Below, one piece after another: positions 1 through 13,554 of a DNA stretch of 64,000 bases. How positions within the stretch are numbered: the stretch's first letter is position 1; each line of letters starts with the position of its first letter. The notes beneath the pieces are model-generated. The model searched no databases. It saw only the letters and a list, made by a program, of their open reading frames with translations, and was not told the DNA's origin. Source of the DNA: E44-bin89 sp034409565 (lineage in GTDB: Bacteria > Chloroflexota > Dehalococcoidia > Dehalococcoidales > RBG-16-60-22). The DNA lies in the NCBI GenBank assembly GCA_034409565.1, contig DAOUMS010000017.1, positions 1 through 64,000 of the forward strand, read 5' to 3'. Made by a program: the position numbers and the translations under genes.

Positions 1-282
1 CCCCTTAAGCATGACCTGCCCCTCCGGGCTCAGGGGGCTTCTGGCTTTGCCCCGCATCCCCACCATATTGGGCAGGCCGACCAGCGTCTTACGCCTTAAA
101 AGGCGGGTGACAAATATGAAGTTGACCACGCCGAAGACCGCCCAGGCGACCATCACCACAATCAGCACCCACACTGGCACCTTGATATCAAACTCCGGCA
201 GCACCCAGCGCCATACGGCGTAGAGGGCGAACACTTCCGCCAGCGTGCTGACAATGGCTATTATTAATCTTGCCGTGGTCAT
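1..282 (-). CDS. NfeD-like membrane protein (partial, runs off window)
   Basis: The reading frame is open from an ATG at 282 to the window edge, giving 94 residues of the N-terminus. Two hydrophobic segments are visible (about residues 5-25 and 37-57), followed by a basic RLLRRK turn. Then comes a G-M-x-G-x-A...L.P.G.V.L pattern, which is how the C-terminal OB-fold of NfeD proteins begins. Members of this family usually act with a membrane stomatin-like protein or serine protease. No partner is visible because the downstream side is cut off. No strong Shine-Dalgarno site precedes the ATG. The call is reasonable but rests on a fragment. Confidence 0.6.
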   Translation of the reverse strand, partial: MTTARLIIAIVSTLAEVFALYAVWRWVLPEFDIKVPVWVLIVVMVAWAVFGVVNFIFVTRLLRRKTLVGLPNMVGMRGKARSPLSPEGQVMLKG

Positions 283-463
283 CTTTTATACAGGTTAATT
301 ATAGCAGGAGAGGGAGAGGGAAGACACATATTAAATCTTTTTACATCAAATGTTAGTTCTGAACACGGTGGTATAATTAAACATAAAGACAAAAAATAGA
401 ACACGAAAATGACTAGTTAGTAAAGCGCTATCACCTATTTCAATACAGGGGGAATTAGATCAA

Positions 464-1000
464 ATGGAAGAATGTGTATGTTGCGAGATTACGCAAGGGT
501 GTGGGAAAGGTTACCAAAAGATTGTTGTGGAATTAGAGGGAGGATGGGTGCTAAATCACTTTGGTACAAGTAAAGAAACATATCTGGGTAGGTTAGTAAT
601 ACAGACAAAGGAACACAGAACTGATTTTGGTGAACTATCCGCTAAAGAAGCAACGACCCTAGGCACTAATATACAGCGTATTAATTATAGCCTTCGGCAG
701 TATTGGGTAAAGATTTACCCTGAAGACCCTATAGAGCTTATCCATATTGCTTATTTAAATGAGACACCCTATATTAGGCGCTTGAGTGGTAAAGAATTAC
801 TTAACAAATTACATGTACATATGCACATTCTAACTCGCACCCAGAAAATGGGCGAGGCTCTGGGCTATTGTGCAGAAAAAATTGGGTGGCATCTTGTGGA
901 CTATGTAGATAAATTTCCATCTGATTACATAGATATAACCGAAGACGATCAGCGAGTTTTAGATTTAATGGATTACTTGAATAAGTCTATTAGCAGATAG
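464..1000 (+). CDS. HIT-like (histidine triad) protein, AT-rich
   Basis: The product is 178 residues. It starts with a C-V-C-C-E-I pattern, like the zinc-binding N-terminus of many HIT hydrolases. It carries H-V-H-M-H at residues 117-121, matching the H-x-H-x-H nucleotide-binding signature. HIT proteins hydrolyse or transfer nucleotides such as AMP conjugates; the substrate here cannot be told. The region between these motifs fits the family poorly, so this is a divergent member. The gene is clearly AT-richer than rpoB next to it, has its own codon preference and stands alone, which suggests transfer. A GGGGG tract lies 13 bases before the ATG. A TATAAT at 372-377 is a possible -10 without a good -35. 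Confidence 0.6.
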   Translation: MEECVCCEITQGCGKGYQKIVVELEGGWVLNHFGTSKETYLGRLVIQTKEHRTDFGELSAKEATTLGTNIQRINYSLRQYWVKIYPEDPIELIHIAYLNETPYIRRLSGKELLNKLHVHMHILTRTQKMGEALGYCAEKIGWHLVDYVDKFPSDYIDITEDDQRVLDLMDYLNKSISR

Positions 1001-1063
1001 AATGATGGTTATGGGATACCAATCACGATTGAACTTAATTTAGCAATTTAGCCCCTATCAGTA

Positions 1064-1092
1064 TTGACAAAATTTCCAGTTCATGGTATCAT
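1064..1092 (+). promoter_or_regulatory. Promoter for rpoB-rpoC-ruvB
   Basis: TTGACA at 1064-1069 and TATCAT at 1087-1092 are separated by exactly 17 bases, a near-consensus sigma70 promoter. Transcription would start near 1099, leaving a leader of about 127 bases before rpoB. The leader contains a small hairpin (see the separate entry). Confidence 0.75.
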
Positions 1093-1149
1093 TAACCTTT
1101 GACTATGGCCTCAGAAGGTTTATCCCCATTATATGATTCCTTTCAATAT

Positions 1150-1178
1150 AGGCATTAGTGCCACATGCCTCAGTTTTT
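1150..1178 (+). promoter_or_regulatory. Hairpin with T-run in the rpoB leader
   Basis: AGGCAT (1150-1155) can pair with ATGCCT (1165-1170), followed by CAGTTTTT. It has the shape of a weak intrinsic terminator inside the rpoB 5' leader, so it could attenuate rpoBC. The stem is only six pairs, so it may be chance. Confidence 0.3.
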
Positions 1179-1226
1179 GAAGTAATAGATTAGGGATTTT
1201 GTGCCTTTTTAAGGAGCAGGTATAGC

Positions 1227-4200
1227 ATGGTTTCTATTTCACCAGTGAACGCGCAGACTGTTAATTCCCTTCCCAGCAAATCTTACGCCAGACTACCCCA
1301 GATTTTAGACGTCCCCAACCTGATTAAAGTCCAGCTGGACTCCTTCCAGCGCTTCAAGGAAGACGGCCTCAAGCATTTACTCAAAGAAATATCACCCATC
1401 AAAACGCTGACCAGCAGCAAGCTGGAACTCAGCTTCATGGGCTACGAGTTCCGCGAACCGCGCCAGGGCCATTCCGAACTGGAGTGCCGCGACCGCAATT
1501 TAACCTACTCGGCGCCCCTTTATGTCAGGGTACAGCTACTCATCAGAGAGACCGGGGAGATTAAAGAGCAGGACATTTTCCTGGGCGACATACCGCTGAT
1601 GACGGCCAAAGGCACTTTTATCACCAGCGGCGCCGAGAGAGTGGTGGTGAGCCAGCTCCTGCGCTCGCCGGGTGTCTACTTCACCGTTGAGGAAGATGCC
1701 GTCTCAGGGCGCGAACTCTGTTCCGCCAAACTGATTCCCACCCGCGGCGCCTGGCTGGAATTCGAGAGCAGCAACCGTAACATTCTCTCCGCCAAGATTG
1801 ATGGCAAGCGGAAAATCCCCATCACCACCCTGCTCCGGGCCATAGGCTACGGCAATGATGAGCAGCTGCTCAACCTTTTCTCCAGTGATGATAACCACCC
1901 CGACCATCAGTATGTCGCCACCACCATCGAGCGCGACCCGCTCATCAAGGATGAGGCTGAAGCCCTGCTTGATATCTACCGTAAAGTCAGGCCGGGAGAG
2001 CTGCCCAACCTGGAGAACGCCCGGAAGTTGATTCAGAACCTATTCTTCGATGCCCTGCGCTACGACCTGGGTACGGTCGGGCGCTACAAGCTCAACAAAC
2101 GGCTTGGCCTGTTCCGCATTGACGCTGAAAAAATATTAAATCGCCTTGAGACACTGGAGTTACCCTTCGAAGCGGTGGAACTGGTTTCCCGACTCCGCCA
2201 GGCTGGAGAACGCAACGACCGCGAGGTAATCAGGGTACTCAAAGACATCAAAGCAGCACTGGCCAACAAGCTTGACCACCAGGAAGAACTGCTCCAGTTT
2301 TACACCCTGCTGGAAGAGACACTCAAACAGCTGGAAGAGCGTGCTCTGACCAGAGACGACATCGTGGAGATTGTCCGGCACATCATCATGATTAATAACG
2401 GCGCTGACTCCGGTGACGATATCGACCACCTCGGCAACCGCCGGGTGCGCACGGTCGGCGAACTGATACAGACCCAGTTCCACGTCGGCCTGCTGCGCCT
2501 CGCCCAGGCGGTCCGGGAGCGCATGAGCATCATCGGCACGGAAGCCATTACCCCCAGCGCCCTGGTCAACATCCGCCCCGTGGTGGCCGCTATCAGGGAG
2601 TTCTTCAGCAGCTCGCAGCTTTCCCAGTTTATGGACCAGACCAACCCCCTCGCTGAGATAACGCACAAGCGCCGTCTCTCGGCAATGGGCCCCGGCGGCC
2701 TCTCCCGCGAGCGCGCCGGCTTTGATGTCCGTGATGTCCACTTCTCCCACTATGGCCGTATCTGCCCCATTGAAACACCGGAGGGCCCGAATATCGGCCT
2801 CATTGGCTCGCTGGCCACTTACAGTCGCATCAACGAGTACGGCTTTATTGAAACACCCTACCTCACAGTTATCAGTGAAATGGACAGCACTGACGAGCGA
2901 CTGGTCGGCAAGAAGGTCAGAGAAGCCGTAGCCGATAGCAAGGGAAATACGATAGTCAGGGCAAAAACCACCGTGACGCCCGCCATTGCTTCCAAGCTGG
3001 CCAAGCTCCCGGATACCAGAGTCAAGATAGAACCCTTTGTCTCTGATGAAATTGTTTACTTAACCGCAGATGAAGAGGATATATATTTCATTGCTCAGGC
3101 TAGTGCCAAACTTGATGAAAAGGGTCACTTTGTTGATGAACAGGTTGAAGGCAGACTGGGTGACCGGTACCTTCTGGAACCCCCGGAGAAAATCCAGCTC
3201 ATGGACGTTTCCCCCAAGCAGATTGTCAGCGTGGCCACGGCACTGATACCTTTCCTCGAGCATAATGACGCCAACCGGGCCCTGATGGGTGCCAACATGC
3301 AGCGGCAGGCGGTGCCATTGCTCGCCCCCGAGTCGCCCGTGGTGGCCACGGGTATGGAGACCGAGGCCGCCAGACACAGCGGCCAGGTTATCTTTGCCCG
3401 AAACACCGGGGTTGTTACTGAAGCAGGCAGCGTTACCGATAGCGGTATCGAAGCCAGATATCGCATTATCATCACCGCGGATAACGGCCGTAAAGACGAA
3501 TACGAGCTGATGAAATTTGTCCGCACCAACCAGGGAACTTGCATTAACCAGCGCCCCCTAGTACACAAAGGCGACCGCGTTGCTGCGGGCCAGGTAATTG
3601 CCGATAGCTCGGCTACGGAAAACGGCGAACTGGCCCTCGGTCAGAATGTACTCTGCGCTTTCATGAGCTGGGAAGGCTATAATTTTGAGGACGCCATCAT
3701 CATCAGCAGCCGGCTGGTGGAAAATGACAAGTTCAGCTCAATCCACATTGCCAAACACGAGGTGGAAGCCCGTGATACCAAACTGGGCCCGGAAGAAATC
3801 ACCCGCGATATTCCCAATGTTGGCGAGGAGAGTCTTCGCGAGCTCGATGAGAACGGCATTATCCGTATCGGCGCTGAGGTAGGTCCCGATGATACGCTGG
3901 TCGGTAAAATCACTCCCCGCGGCGAGACGGAGCTTTCCGCCGAGGAGAAGCTGCTGCGAGCGATATTCGGGGAAAAAGCCCGTGATGTGAAAGATACCTC
4001 GCTGCGCGTTCCGCACGGCGAGTGGGGTAAGGTTATTAATGTGAGAATATACTCCCGCCGTGACAGCAGTGATGACCTGCCTGCGGGCGTAAATGAATGG
4101 GTGCAGGTATGGATCGCCCAGAAAAGAAAGGTTTCCGTGGGTGATAAGCTGGCCGGGCGTCACGGCAACAAGGGTGTCATTGCCCTTATTGCCCCCAAAG

Positions 4201-5259
4201 AAGATATGCCCTTCCTGCCCGATGGTACGCCGGTTGATATCATCCTCGACCCGATTGGTGTGCCCTCCCGGATGAACATCGGGCAGGTCCTGGAGACCCA
4301 TCTCGGGTGGGCCGCCCAGACACTGGGCTTCAGAGTGCTCACGCCGGTCTTTGATGGCGCAAATGACATGGCCATAGAAGATGCTCTGGCCAGAGCCTGG
4401 ATAGCCCACCAGGCAGCCGCCGTTGACTACGCACCAGACAGAAAGCAGTCATCAATTCAACTGGAGACGGCCAAAGCATGGGTGGGCAGTCATGGCTATG
4501 ATGGCGACCGGGTCTTCAATGACAGTTACCCCGGGGAAGCCAGAGAGGTCTGCCTGCGCATCTGGCTGGAAGAACTTGGCATACCGAGTCGCGAATTAAG
4601 CCAGCATGAGCTAATGCAGGCCGTGGAGAAGGCCACTCAGGAAGGGAAGACTGTCCCGCCTACATTCGGCAAAGTAGTCTTGCGCGACGGCCGTTCCGGT
4701 GAGCCGTTTGACCAGCCGGTAACGGTGGGCAATATCTATATGATGAAGCTCATTCACCTGGTTGAGGACAAGGTTCATTCTCGCTCCACCGGTCCCTACT
4801 CTCTGATTACGCAGCAGCCTCTGGGCGGTAAAGCCCAGTTCGGCGGCCAGCGCTTTGGCGAAATGGAAGTATGGGCACTGGAGGCTTACGGTGCTGCCCA
4901 TAACCTTCAGGAAATGCTGACCATAAAATCGGACGACGTCACCGGACGGGCCAAAGCCTATGAAGCCATTATCAAGGGAGAAGATATCCTCCAGCCTGGA
5001 GTGCCGGAGTCATTCAAGGTTCTGGTCAAAGAACTGCAGAGTCTGGGCCTTGCCCTTGAAGTAATCAATGAGAGAGAGGCGGACATAACCGCAGGTGAAG
5101 AAGTAATTGAAGAAGCCCCCAGGCTGGAACCCGAGTCAACCGTGATTGAAGAGGCGCCCATGCCGGAAACAGAATCAACCGCAAGTGAAGAAACCGCCAA
5201 ACTCGAAACCGAATCAACGCCGAATGGAGATACACCTGTGAGAGAGGTAACGGAAGAAG

Positions 5260-5273
<14 letters not shown>
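1227..5273 (+). CDS. rpoB: DNA-directed RNA polymerase subunit beta
   Basis: The product has 1348 residues and is the beta subunit of the core RNA polymerase, forming the upper half of the catalytic cleft with RpoC. The rifampicin-pocket block (SQFMDQTNPLAE...HKRRLSAMGPGGL) sits near residues 460-500. The conserved GEMEVWALEAYGA block near 1210 is the C-terminal part that contacts beta-prime. After about residue 1288 the protein adds an acidic tail built from imperfect repeats of EEAP..E.EST, which is not part of the conserved fold. AAGGAG precedes the ATG. The last bases overlap the rpoC start by 14 bases, so the two are co-translated. Identity is certain. Confidence 0.98.
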
Positions 5274-9318
<4,045 letters not shown>

Positions 9319-9334
9319 CGGGGGTGAGATTTAA

Positions 9335-10357
9335 ATAGCTCGTATCATATCAGGTAAACCCAGCACTGAAGATGCTCCCCTTGACACCAGCCTCCGGCCG
9401 CGCCATTTTGATGAGTTCGTCGGCCAGGAAAAGACCAAAGAGAACCTGGGTATTGCCATCGCGGCGGCGAAGGGCAGAGGTGAGGCGCTTGACCACGTGC
9501 TGCTTTACGGACCGCCCGGACTGGGAAAGACCACCCTCGCCCACATTATCGCCGTCGAAATGGGGGTGAACATCAGGGTTACTTCCGGGCCTGCCATTGA
9601 ACGCACCGGCGACCTGGCGGCCATACTGACCAACCTGCATGACCAGGATACCCTCTTCATTGATGAGATACATCGCCTCAGCCGCGCTGTTGAGGAAATC
9701 CTTTACCCGGCAATGGAGGACTACGCCCTCGATATTATCATCGGCAAAGGCCCCGGCGCCAGAAGCCTGCGGCTCAACCTGCCCAATTTCACCCTTATCG
9801 GCGCTACCACCCGTTTTGCCCTGCTCAGCCCACCCCTCCGCGACCGCTTTGGCGCGGTCTACCGGCTTGATTTTTACGACCAGAAATCAATAGAGACGAT
9901 TCTGCACCGCTCCGCCCGCATTCTGCAGACTGAGGCGGAAGACGAAGGACTGAAGGAAATTGCCCGGCGCGCCAGAGGAACGCCACGCGTGGCCAACCGA
10001 CTGCTCAAGCGAGTCAGAGACTATGCCCAGGTGGTAGGTGATGGCGTGGCCACCCACAAGGCGGCCGTCGAGGCGCTGGCCAAGCTTGAAGTCGATTCCA
10101 TCGGCCTGGATGAAGTCGACCATAAGCTGCTACTGACAATTGTGGAGAAATTTAACGGCGGCCCGGTCGGTCTGGAGACCCTGGCCGCCGCCATCAGTGA
10201 GGAATCTGATACCATTATGGATGTCTACGAGCCCTACCTGCTACAGCTGGGTTTTCTGGAGCGCACCCCCCGCGGCCGCACCGCCACTCAGCTGGCTTAC
10301 CAGCACCTGGGACTGCCTTATAATCGAGAGAAACCTCCCCAGGCAACCCTGTGGTGA
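9335..10357 (+). CDS. ruvB: Holliday junction branch migration helicase RuvB, apparent ATA start
   Basis: RuvB is the hexameric AAA+ motor of the RuvABC resolvasome. The frame encodes the whole protein, with Walker A GPPGLGKTT at residues 59-67, Walker B FIDEIHRL around D110/E111, the sensor segment IGATTR, and the C-terminal winged helix ending TPRGR.AT.LAYQHLG. Homology to RuvB begins with SLRPRHFDEFVGQEK, which lies upstream of any ATG, GTG or TTG. A stop codon sits at 9332-9334 and is followed directly by ATA-GCT-CGT. GGGGGTGAG ends six bases before that ATA. The only ordinary start in frame is GTG at 9497, which would remove 54 residues. I therefore place the start at ATA 9335, giving 340 residues. 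ruvA and ruvC lie 7 kb away. Confidence 0.93.
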   Translation: MARIISGKPSTEDAPLDTSLRPRHFDEFVGQEKTKENLGIAIAAAKGRGEALDHVLLYGPPGLGKTTLAHIIAVEMGVNIRVTSGPAIERTGDLAAILTNLHDQDTLFIDEIHRLSRAVEEILYPAMEDYALDIIIGKGPGARSLRLNLPNFTLIGATTRFALLSPPLRDRFGAVYRLDFYDQKSIETILHRSARILQTEAEDEGLKEIARRARGTPRVANRLLKRVRDYAQVVGDGVATHKAAVEALAKLEVDSIGLDEVDHKLLLTIVEKFNGGPVGLETLAAAISEESDTIMDVYEPYLLQLGFLERTPRGRTATQLAYQHLGLPYNREKPPQATLW

Positions 10358-10360
10358 TGC

Positions 10361-11233
10361 TTAAATACCGCCCAGCGTGGCGACCTGCGCCATGGCATCA
10401 TAGTTGTAATCTTTGGCAGAACTGACCCGGAGACTATCCGGTTTCTTTATCGGGGGCTCCCCTTTGATTGACTTAACCAGCTCAAAGGCTTTCACCACCC
10501 GTTTCTCATCACCCTCCAGCGCCAGCACCACCGCACCCTCGGAACCACCGACACCTCCAGAACTGATGTGGTACGCTCTGACTCCGGTCAGCACACCGAT
10601 AGCCTGGATTTCGGTAAGCACCTTACTCAGCACCACCGGAGTTATCTTGCCCGGCAGTCCCATGCTGTATTTAAAATAATAGATTCCAGAGTGCCTGGCC
10701 GCTTCAATGACCGATGGCACCAGCTTCTCCAGACCCACCGGTATGATAACATGTGAGCCGCGCGACGTTACAATTGGCCAGTACCTGCCGATGGTGCCGC
10801 CTTTCCTGCTGGCGGTGTAAACACCGGCGTTACCTTCCATATCTATGGCATTGGCGCCCTTGATAAAGACGTCGTCCGGGCCAAAATCATCCAGATTGGG
10901 CTCGGCACTCTCCATCACCTCACCCTTGCGGACAACGTGCCAGGTACAGGGTGGCGGGGCAGCGGTGCTATTGGTTATACCATTGCAGATAATCCCCGCA
11001 GTCTGATTGGCTTTGTTCTCTATCTTGATGCCGAAGAGCTCTTCGCTGATGAAACCATTGGTGATGCCGCGGGCGATGATTATCATGCCGTTTTTATAGG
11101 CGTTCTGTACCTCGGGCAGCGCCACCGTGGCTTTCGCCAGCAGCCGCCTCGACTCCGCCGGATTCAGCACTACCAGCGCTGAAATCTGCTTCTGTCCGGG
11201 CTCGGGCTGTGGATACTGTACTTCGTAAAACAA
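10361..11233 (-). CDS. Conserved protein of unknown function, possible NagB/CoA-transferase-like fold
   Basis: The product is 290 residues. The start is placed at TTG 11233 because AGGAGG stands six bases before it; a longer frame reaches an ATG at 11278 without such a site. No signal peptide or membrane segment is present. The middle reads DDVFIKGANAIDMEGNAGV...GGTIG and then RGSHVIIPVGLEKLVP. This resembles the 'D-hydrophobic-GA-A...G.' layout of NagB/RpiA/CoA-transferase-like proteins, but I cannot name a family with confidence. The C-terminal 80 residues look like a small ferredoxin-like sensor domain (GVRAYHISSGGVGGSEGAVVLALEG). It converges on ruvB with a 3-base gap. Treat the function as unknown. 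Confidence 0.75.
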   Translation of the reverse strand: MFYEVQYPQPEPGQKQISALVVLNPAESRRLLAKATVALPEVQNAYKNGMIIIARGITNGFISEELFGIKIENKANQTAGIICNGITNSTAAPPPCTWHVVRKGEVMESAEPNLDDFGPDDVFIKGANAIDMEGNAGVYTASRKGGTIGRYWPIVTSRGSHVIIPVGLEKLVPSVIEAARHSGIYYFKYSMGLPGKITPVVLSKVLTEIQAIGVLTGVRAYHISSGGVGGSEGAVVLALEGDEKRVVKAFELVKSIKGEPPIKKPDSLRVSSAKDYNYDAMAQVATLGGI

Positions 11234-11315
11234 GTGCCACCTCCTCAAGAAATTTTGTCCTATTCTAGCATTTTTCAACCTTTATGCAAAAACTGATATG
11301 CTAACGCGGTAAATT

Positions 11316-11344
11316 TTGCGTACCGCTTTCTCATTGTCTACAAT
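11316..11344 (+). promoter_or_regulatory. Promoter for queH, leaderless-type
   Basis: TTGCGT (11316-11321), a 17-base spacer and TACAAT (11339-11344). The queH ATG at 11356 is only 11 bases after the -10 and has no Shine-Dalgarno site, so the mRNA would start within a few bases of the start codon. Confidence 0.55.
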
Positions 11345-11355
11345 ATAGATTAGCG

Positions 11356-11898
11356 ATGAAATCAGCGCTGGTTCACGTCTGCTGCGCGCACTGTGCCGCC
11401 TACACTGTCAGTCACTGGCGGGAACAGGGGTATGAAGTCACCACCTTCTGGTACAACCCGAATATCCACCCCTATACGGAACACGAGCAGCGCCTGGAGG
11501 CAATGAAAGCACTGGCAAAACAATTGCCCGTCTCCCTGATTGTCAGTGACGGGTACGAAATCATCGCTTACTTCCGAGAGGTGGTCGGCCATGAAGGCGA
11601 GCGCTGCGGCCACTGTTTTCAGATGCGCCTCTCCCGGACCGCCAGAGTGGCTCTTGAAAATAAATTTGACGCTTTTACGACCACGCTGCTTATCAGCCCC
11701 CAGCAGAAGCACGAGCTAATCCGGGAAACCGGCACCAGGATTGCGGAAGAAAAGGGCATTGAATTCCTCTACGCAGACCTCCGTAAAAGATACTCGGACA
11801 GCCGCCACATGACTAAACCGCTCGACCTCTACCGTCAGCAGTACTGCGGCTGTGTTTACAGTGAGTGGGAACGGTACGCCAATATCAAGATAGAATGA
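11356..11898 (+). CDS. queH: Epoxyqueuosine reductase QueH
   Basis: QueH reduces epoxyqueuosine to queuosine in tRNA and is the non-cobalamin alternative to QueG. The 180 residues show the family cysteines: C9-C10 and C13 in HVCCAHC, C84 and C87 in ERCGHC, and C164/C166 in YRQQYCGC, which bind the iron-sulfur cluster and metal. The D-G-Y and TTLLISP.Q motifs also match. The length is normal for the family (about 180-200). It is monocistronic, divergent from the unknown gene at 11233. No other queuosine gene is visible in the window. Confidence 0.93.
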   Translation: MKSALVHVCCAHCAAYTVSHWREQGYEVTTFWYNPNIHPYTEHEQRLEAMKALAKQLPVSLIVSDGYEIIAYFREVVGHEGERCGHCFQMRLSRTARVALENKFDAFTTTLLISPQQKHELIRETGTRIAEEKGIEFLYADLRKRYSDSRHMTKPLDLYRQQYCGCVYSEWERYANIKIE

Positions 11899-11910
11899 TG
11901 GCAAAACAAG

Positions 11911-11942
11911 AGGGAGCCCAGTACCGGGCCCCCTTATTCTTT
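11911..11942 (+). terminator. Probable queH terminator
   Basis: AGGGAGCCC, AGTACC, GGGCCCCCT forms a GC-rich hairpin just after the queH stop, followed by a mixed T-rich tail (TATTCTTTC). The stem has a bulge and the tail is imperfect. Confidence 0.45.
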
Positions 11943-11989
11943 CCGGTGTGTACTATTAATTCAGTCCGTATCTCGAAAATAAGACCGGC

Positions 11990-12556
11990 TCAAAAACCTC
12001 TACCGGCTCCAGCTTTTCCAGCCCTAATGCTAGGGCCCGCGCAGTTATTGAGCCGCTGCTGGATATTCTGCTTTATCCCCTTGCACTCCTGCCAGCCGTT
12101 ACCGGCCGCAGGTCCGGAGTACGGGCGCATCACGCCGAAGCCTTGCTGCCATAGGGTACCGTTGAGAGCTTCCGGCTTCTGCACCCACCATTCCCTTATG
12201 TCCTCCGCTTCATCATCGGTAAGCAGCCCTTCCGCAATCGCCCTGTCCAGTAATTCAGAAAATACCACCTCTCCACGCTCATCTGCTATCTCCTGCCTCG
12301 CCTGCGCAAAAGCACCTCTCAGCTCTTCTTCAGGGATGTCCAGAATTCCGGCCACCCTGGAGAGAAGCTCGCCCGACCCTGCCGAGGCCATAAATAACCT
12401 GGCTCTGGGCACGAGCTCATCCAGCTCTTCAATTAATGCTTCTTCGTCTGGTTCGGGCTCATCGTCCTCCTGAGCCAGCACTGCCACCGTACCGCTCACG
12501 GTCAGGGTAATGATGGCTACCAGCGCCGCGATGAGGACTTTCATTTTCTTGTACAT
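11990..12556 (-). CDS. Exported small helical protein, function unknown
   Basis: The start is set at ATG 12556 (MYKKMKVLIAALVAII), preceded by AGGAGATAGG; the open frame continues upstream without a site. The product has 188 residues. It has a Sec signal peptide ending near VLAQ, then an acidic stretch and a helical part with A.ILDIPEEELRGAFAQARQE and LL.DEAEDIREWW. This 'helix, short amphipathic helix, EWW' layout is common in exported proteins of Dehalococcoidia and resembles DUF2680-type short repeats. No catalytic motif is visible. It lies downstream of the SIMPL-domain lipoprotein and is separated from it by a GC hairpin, so both may share a promoter. The function is unknown. Confidence 0.7.
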   Translation of the reverse strand: MYKKMKVLIAALVAIITLTVSGTVAVLAQEDDEPEPDEEALIEELDELVPRARLFMASAGSGELLSRVAGILDIPEEELRGAFAQARQEIADERGEVVFSELLDRAIAEGLLTDDEAEDIREWWVQKPEALNGTLWQQGFGVMRPYSGPAAGNGWQECKGIKQNIQQRLNNCAGPSIRAGKAGAGRGF

Positions 12557-12604
12557 TTTTCCTATCTCCTTTTTACTTTTCTGTTTACCGTCCATATAAA
12601 CAGA

Positions 12605-12625
12605 GTGGGGGGATTTCCCCCCCAC
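12605..12625 (-). terminator. GC hairpin between two envelope genes
   Basis: On the minus strand GTGGGGGG pairs with CCCCCCAC across a short loop, just after the stop of the SIMPL lipoprotein. The tail TCTGTTTATA is weak, so it may reduce rather than stop readthrough into the next gene. Confidence 0.35.
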
Positions 12626-12641
12626 CCCGGTCATTTTCACG

Positions 12642-13415
12642 CTACTCTAAAATCGCGTAGGCTACCTGGACGCTAAGGCTGATTTCCATCTCGCCGGCGC
12701 TGATTGGTGTCTCCATTGCCGGGGCAGCCTCAACTTTACCGTAGAAGTCCTGTCGGTAAATCGGGTACGGATAAGAAGTATTCTCCACGATATAGGTTGG
12801 CTTGCCCAGCTTGACACCGGCCATTTCCGCCAGTTGCCCGGCTTTGGCGGCAGCATCCGCCATGGCCTTCGCCCGTGCCTCATCGTAGTAGGCTGATGGC
12901 TCATCAATGGTGAAGCCGATGCTGTCAATGCGGGTGAGGTCACCCCCCGCCACCGCCACCGCGTCAATTATGGCCCCGCCCCTTTCCATCTCACGAACCT
13001 TGGCCGTGACCACGTTGGTCACCCGGTAACCAATCAACACTTCCCGCCCTTCTTTTTCATCCCAGCGCGTTACCTTCTGAATGTTGAAGTACTGGGTCTG
13101 GACGTCTTTCTCCGCAATGCCACTGCCAGTGAGGGCGGACATCACGGCGTTCATCGCCCCCTTCGCCTGTTCCTGGGCCAGAGCGACGCTTGCTTCCTGG
13201 GACTCAATGCCCAGCCTGAGTATGGCCGTATCCGGAACAGCACTCACCTTACCACTGCCGCTGACCCAGATACCTTCCTGTTGATTGCTCAGGTTGAACT
13301 TTAAACCCGATGCGGCTTCACCCAGGGAAACGCTCCCCTGGGGACTGCAGCCGACCAACCCGGCCACGGCAATCACCAGTGCCAGACCGACGGCTAGAAA
13401 CCACTTCTTCTTCAT
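12642..13415 (-). CDS. SIMPL domain (DUF541) lipoprotein
   Basis: The product has 257 residues from ATG 13415 (site GCAAGAGGT upstream). A lipoprotein signal peptide ends with the lipobox LVGC (Cys23). The rest is a SIMPL/DUF541 domain: ISVSGSGKVSAVPDTA-like start (here IWVSGSGKVSAVPDTAIL), YFNIQKV..WD, GYRVTN, and the repeated-alanine helix YDEARAKAMADAAAKAGQLAEMAGVKLG. These are the family hallmarks, as in BP26 and YggE. The family is outer-envelope and oligomeric, linked to stress protection in other bacteria; the role here is inferred only. It lies downstream of the sigma factor and DUF5667 gene, but a terminator separates them. Confidence 0.88.
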   Translation of the reverse strand: MKKKWFLAVGLALVIAVAGLVGCSPQGSVSLGEAASGLKFNLSNQQEGIWVSGSGKVSAVPDTAILRLGIESQEASVALAQEQAKGAMNAVMSALTGSGIAEKDVQTQYFNIQKVTRWDEKEGREVLIGYRVTNVVTAKVREMERGGAIIDAVAVAGGDLTRIDSIGFTIDEPSAYYDEARAKAMADAAAKAGQLAEMAGVKLGKPTYIVENTSYPYPIYRQDFYGKVEAAPAMETPISAGEMEISLSVQVAYAILE

Positions 13416-13462
13416 CCTTTTACCTCTTGCCTCCTTGTTTTCAGTTTCCACTAATAAATAAC

Positions 13463-13491
13463 GAAAAAGTCGCCGTTTGGTTAGCGGCGAC
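13463..13491 (-). terminator. Terminator of the sigma/DUF5667 operon
   Basis: On the minus strand GTCGCCG and CGGCGAC form a seven-pair stem with a nine-base loop, followed directly by TTTTTCG. Confidence 0.8.
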
Positions 13492-13554
13492 CTTCTAAGA
13501 TGTTTCTACTTTTTATCTGACTTTACTACTCAGGCAACGTGCTGGACATACCGG

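Noticed and set aside
2160..2750. A 196-codon minus-strand open frame inside rpoB
   Set aside because: Antisense to a core rpoB region; no ribosome site or promoter.
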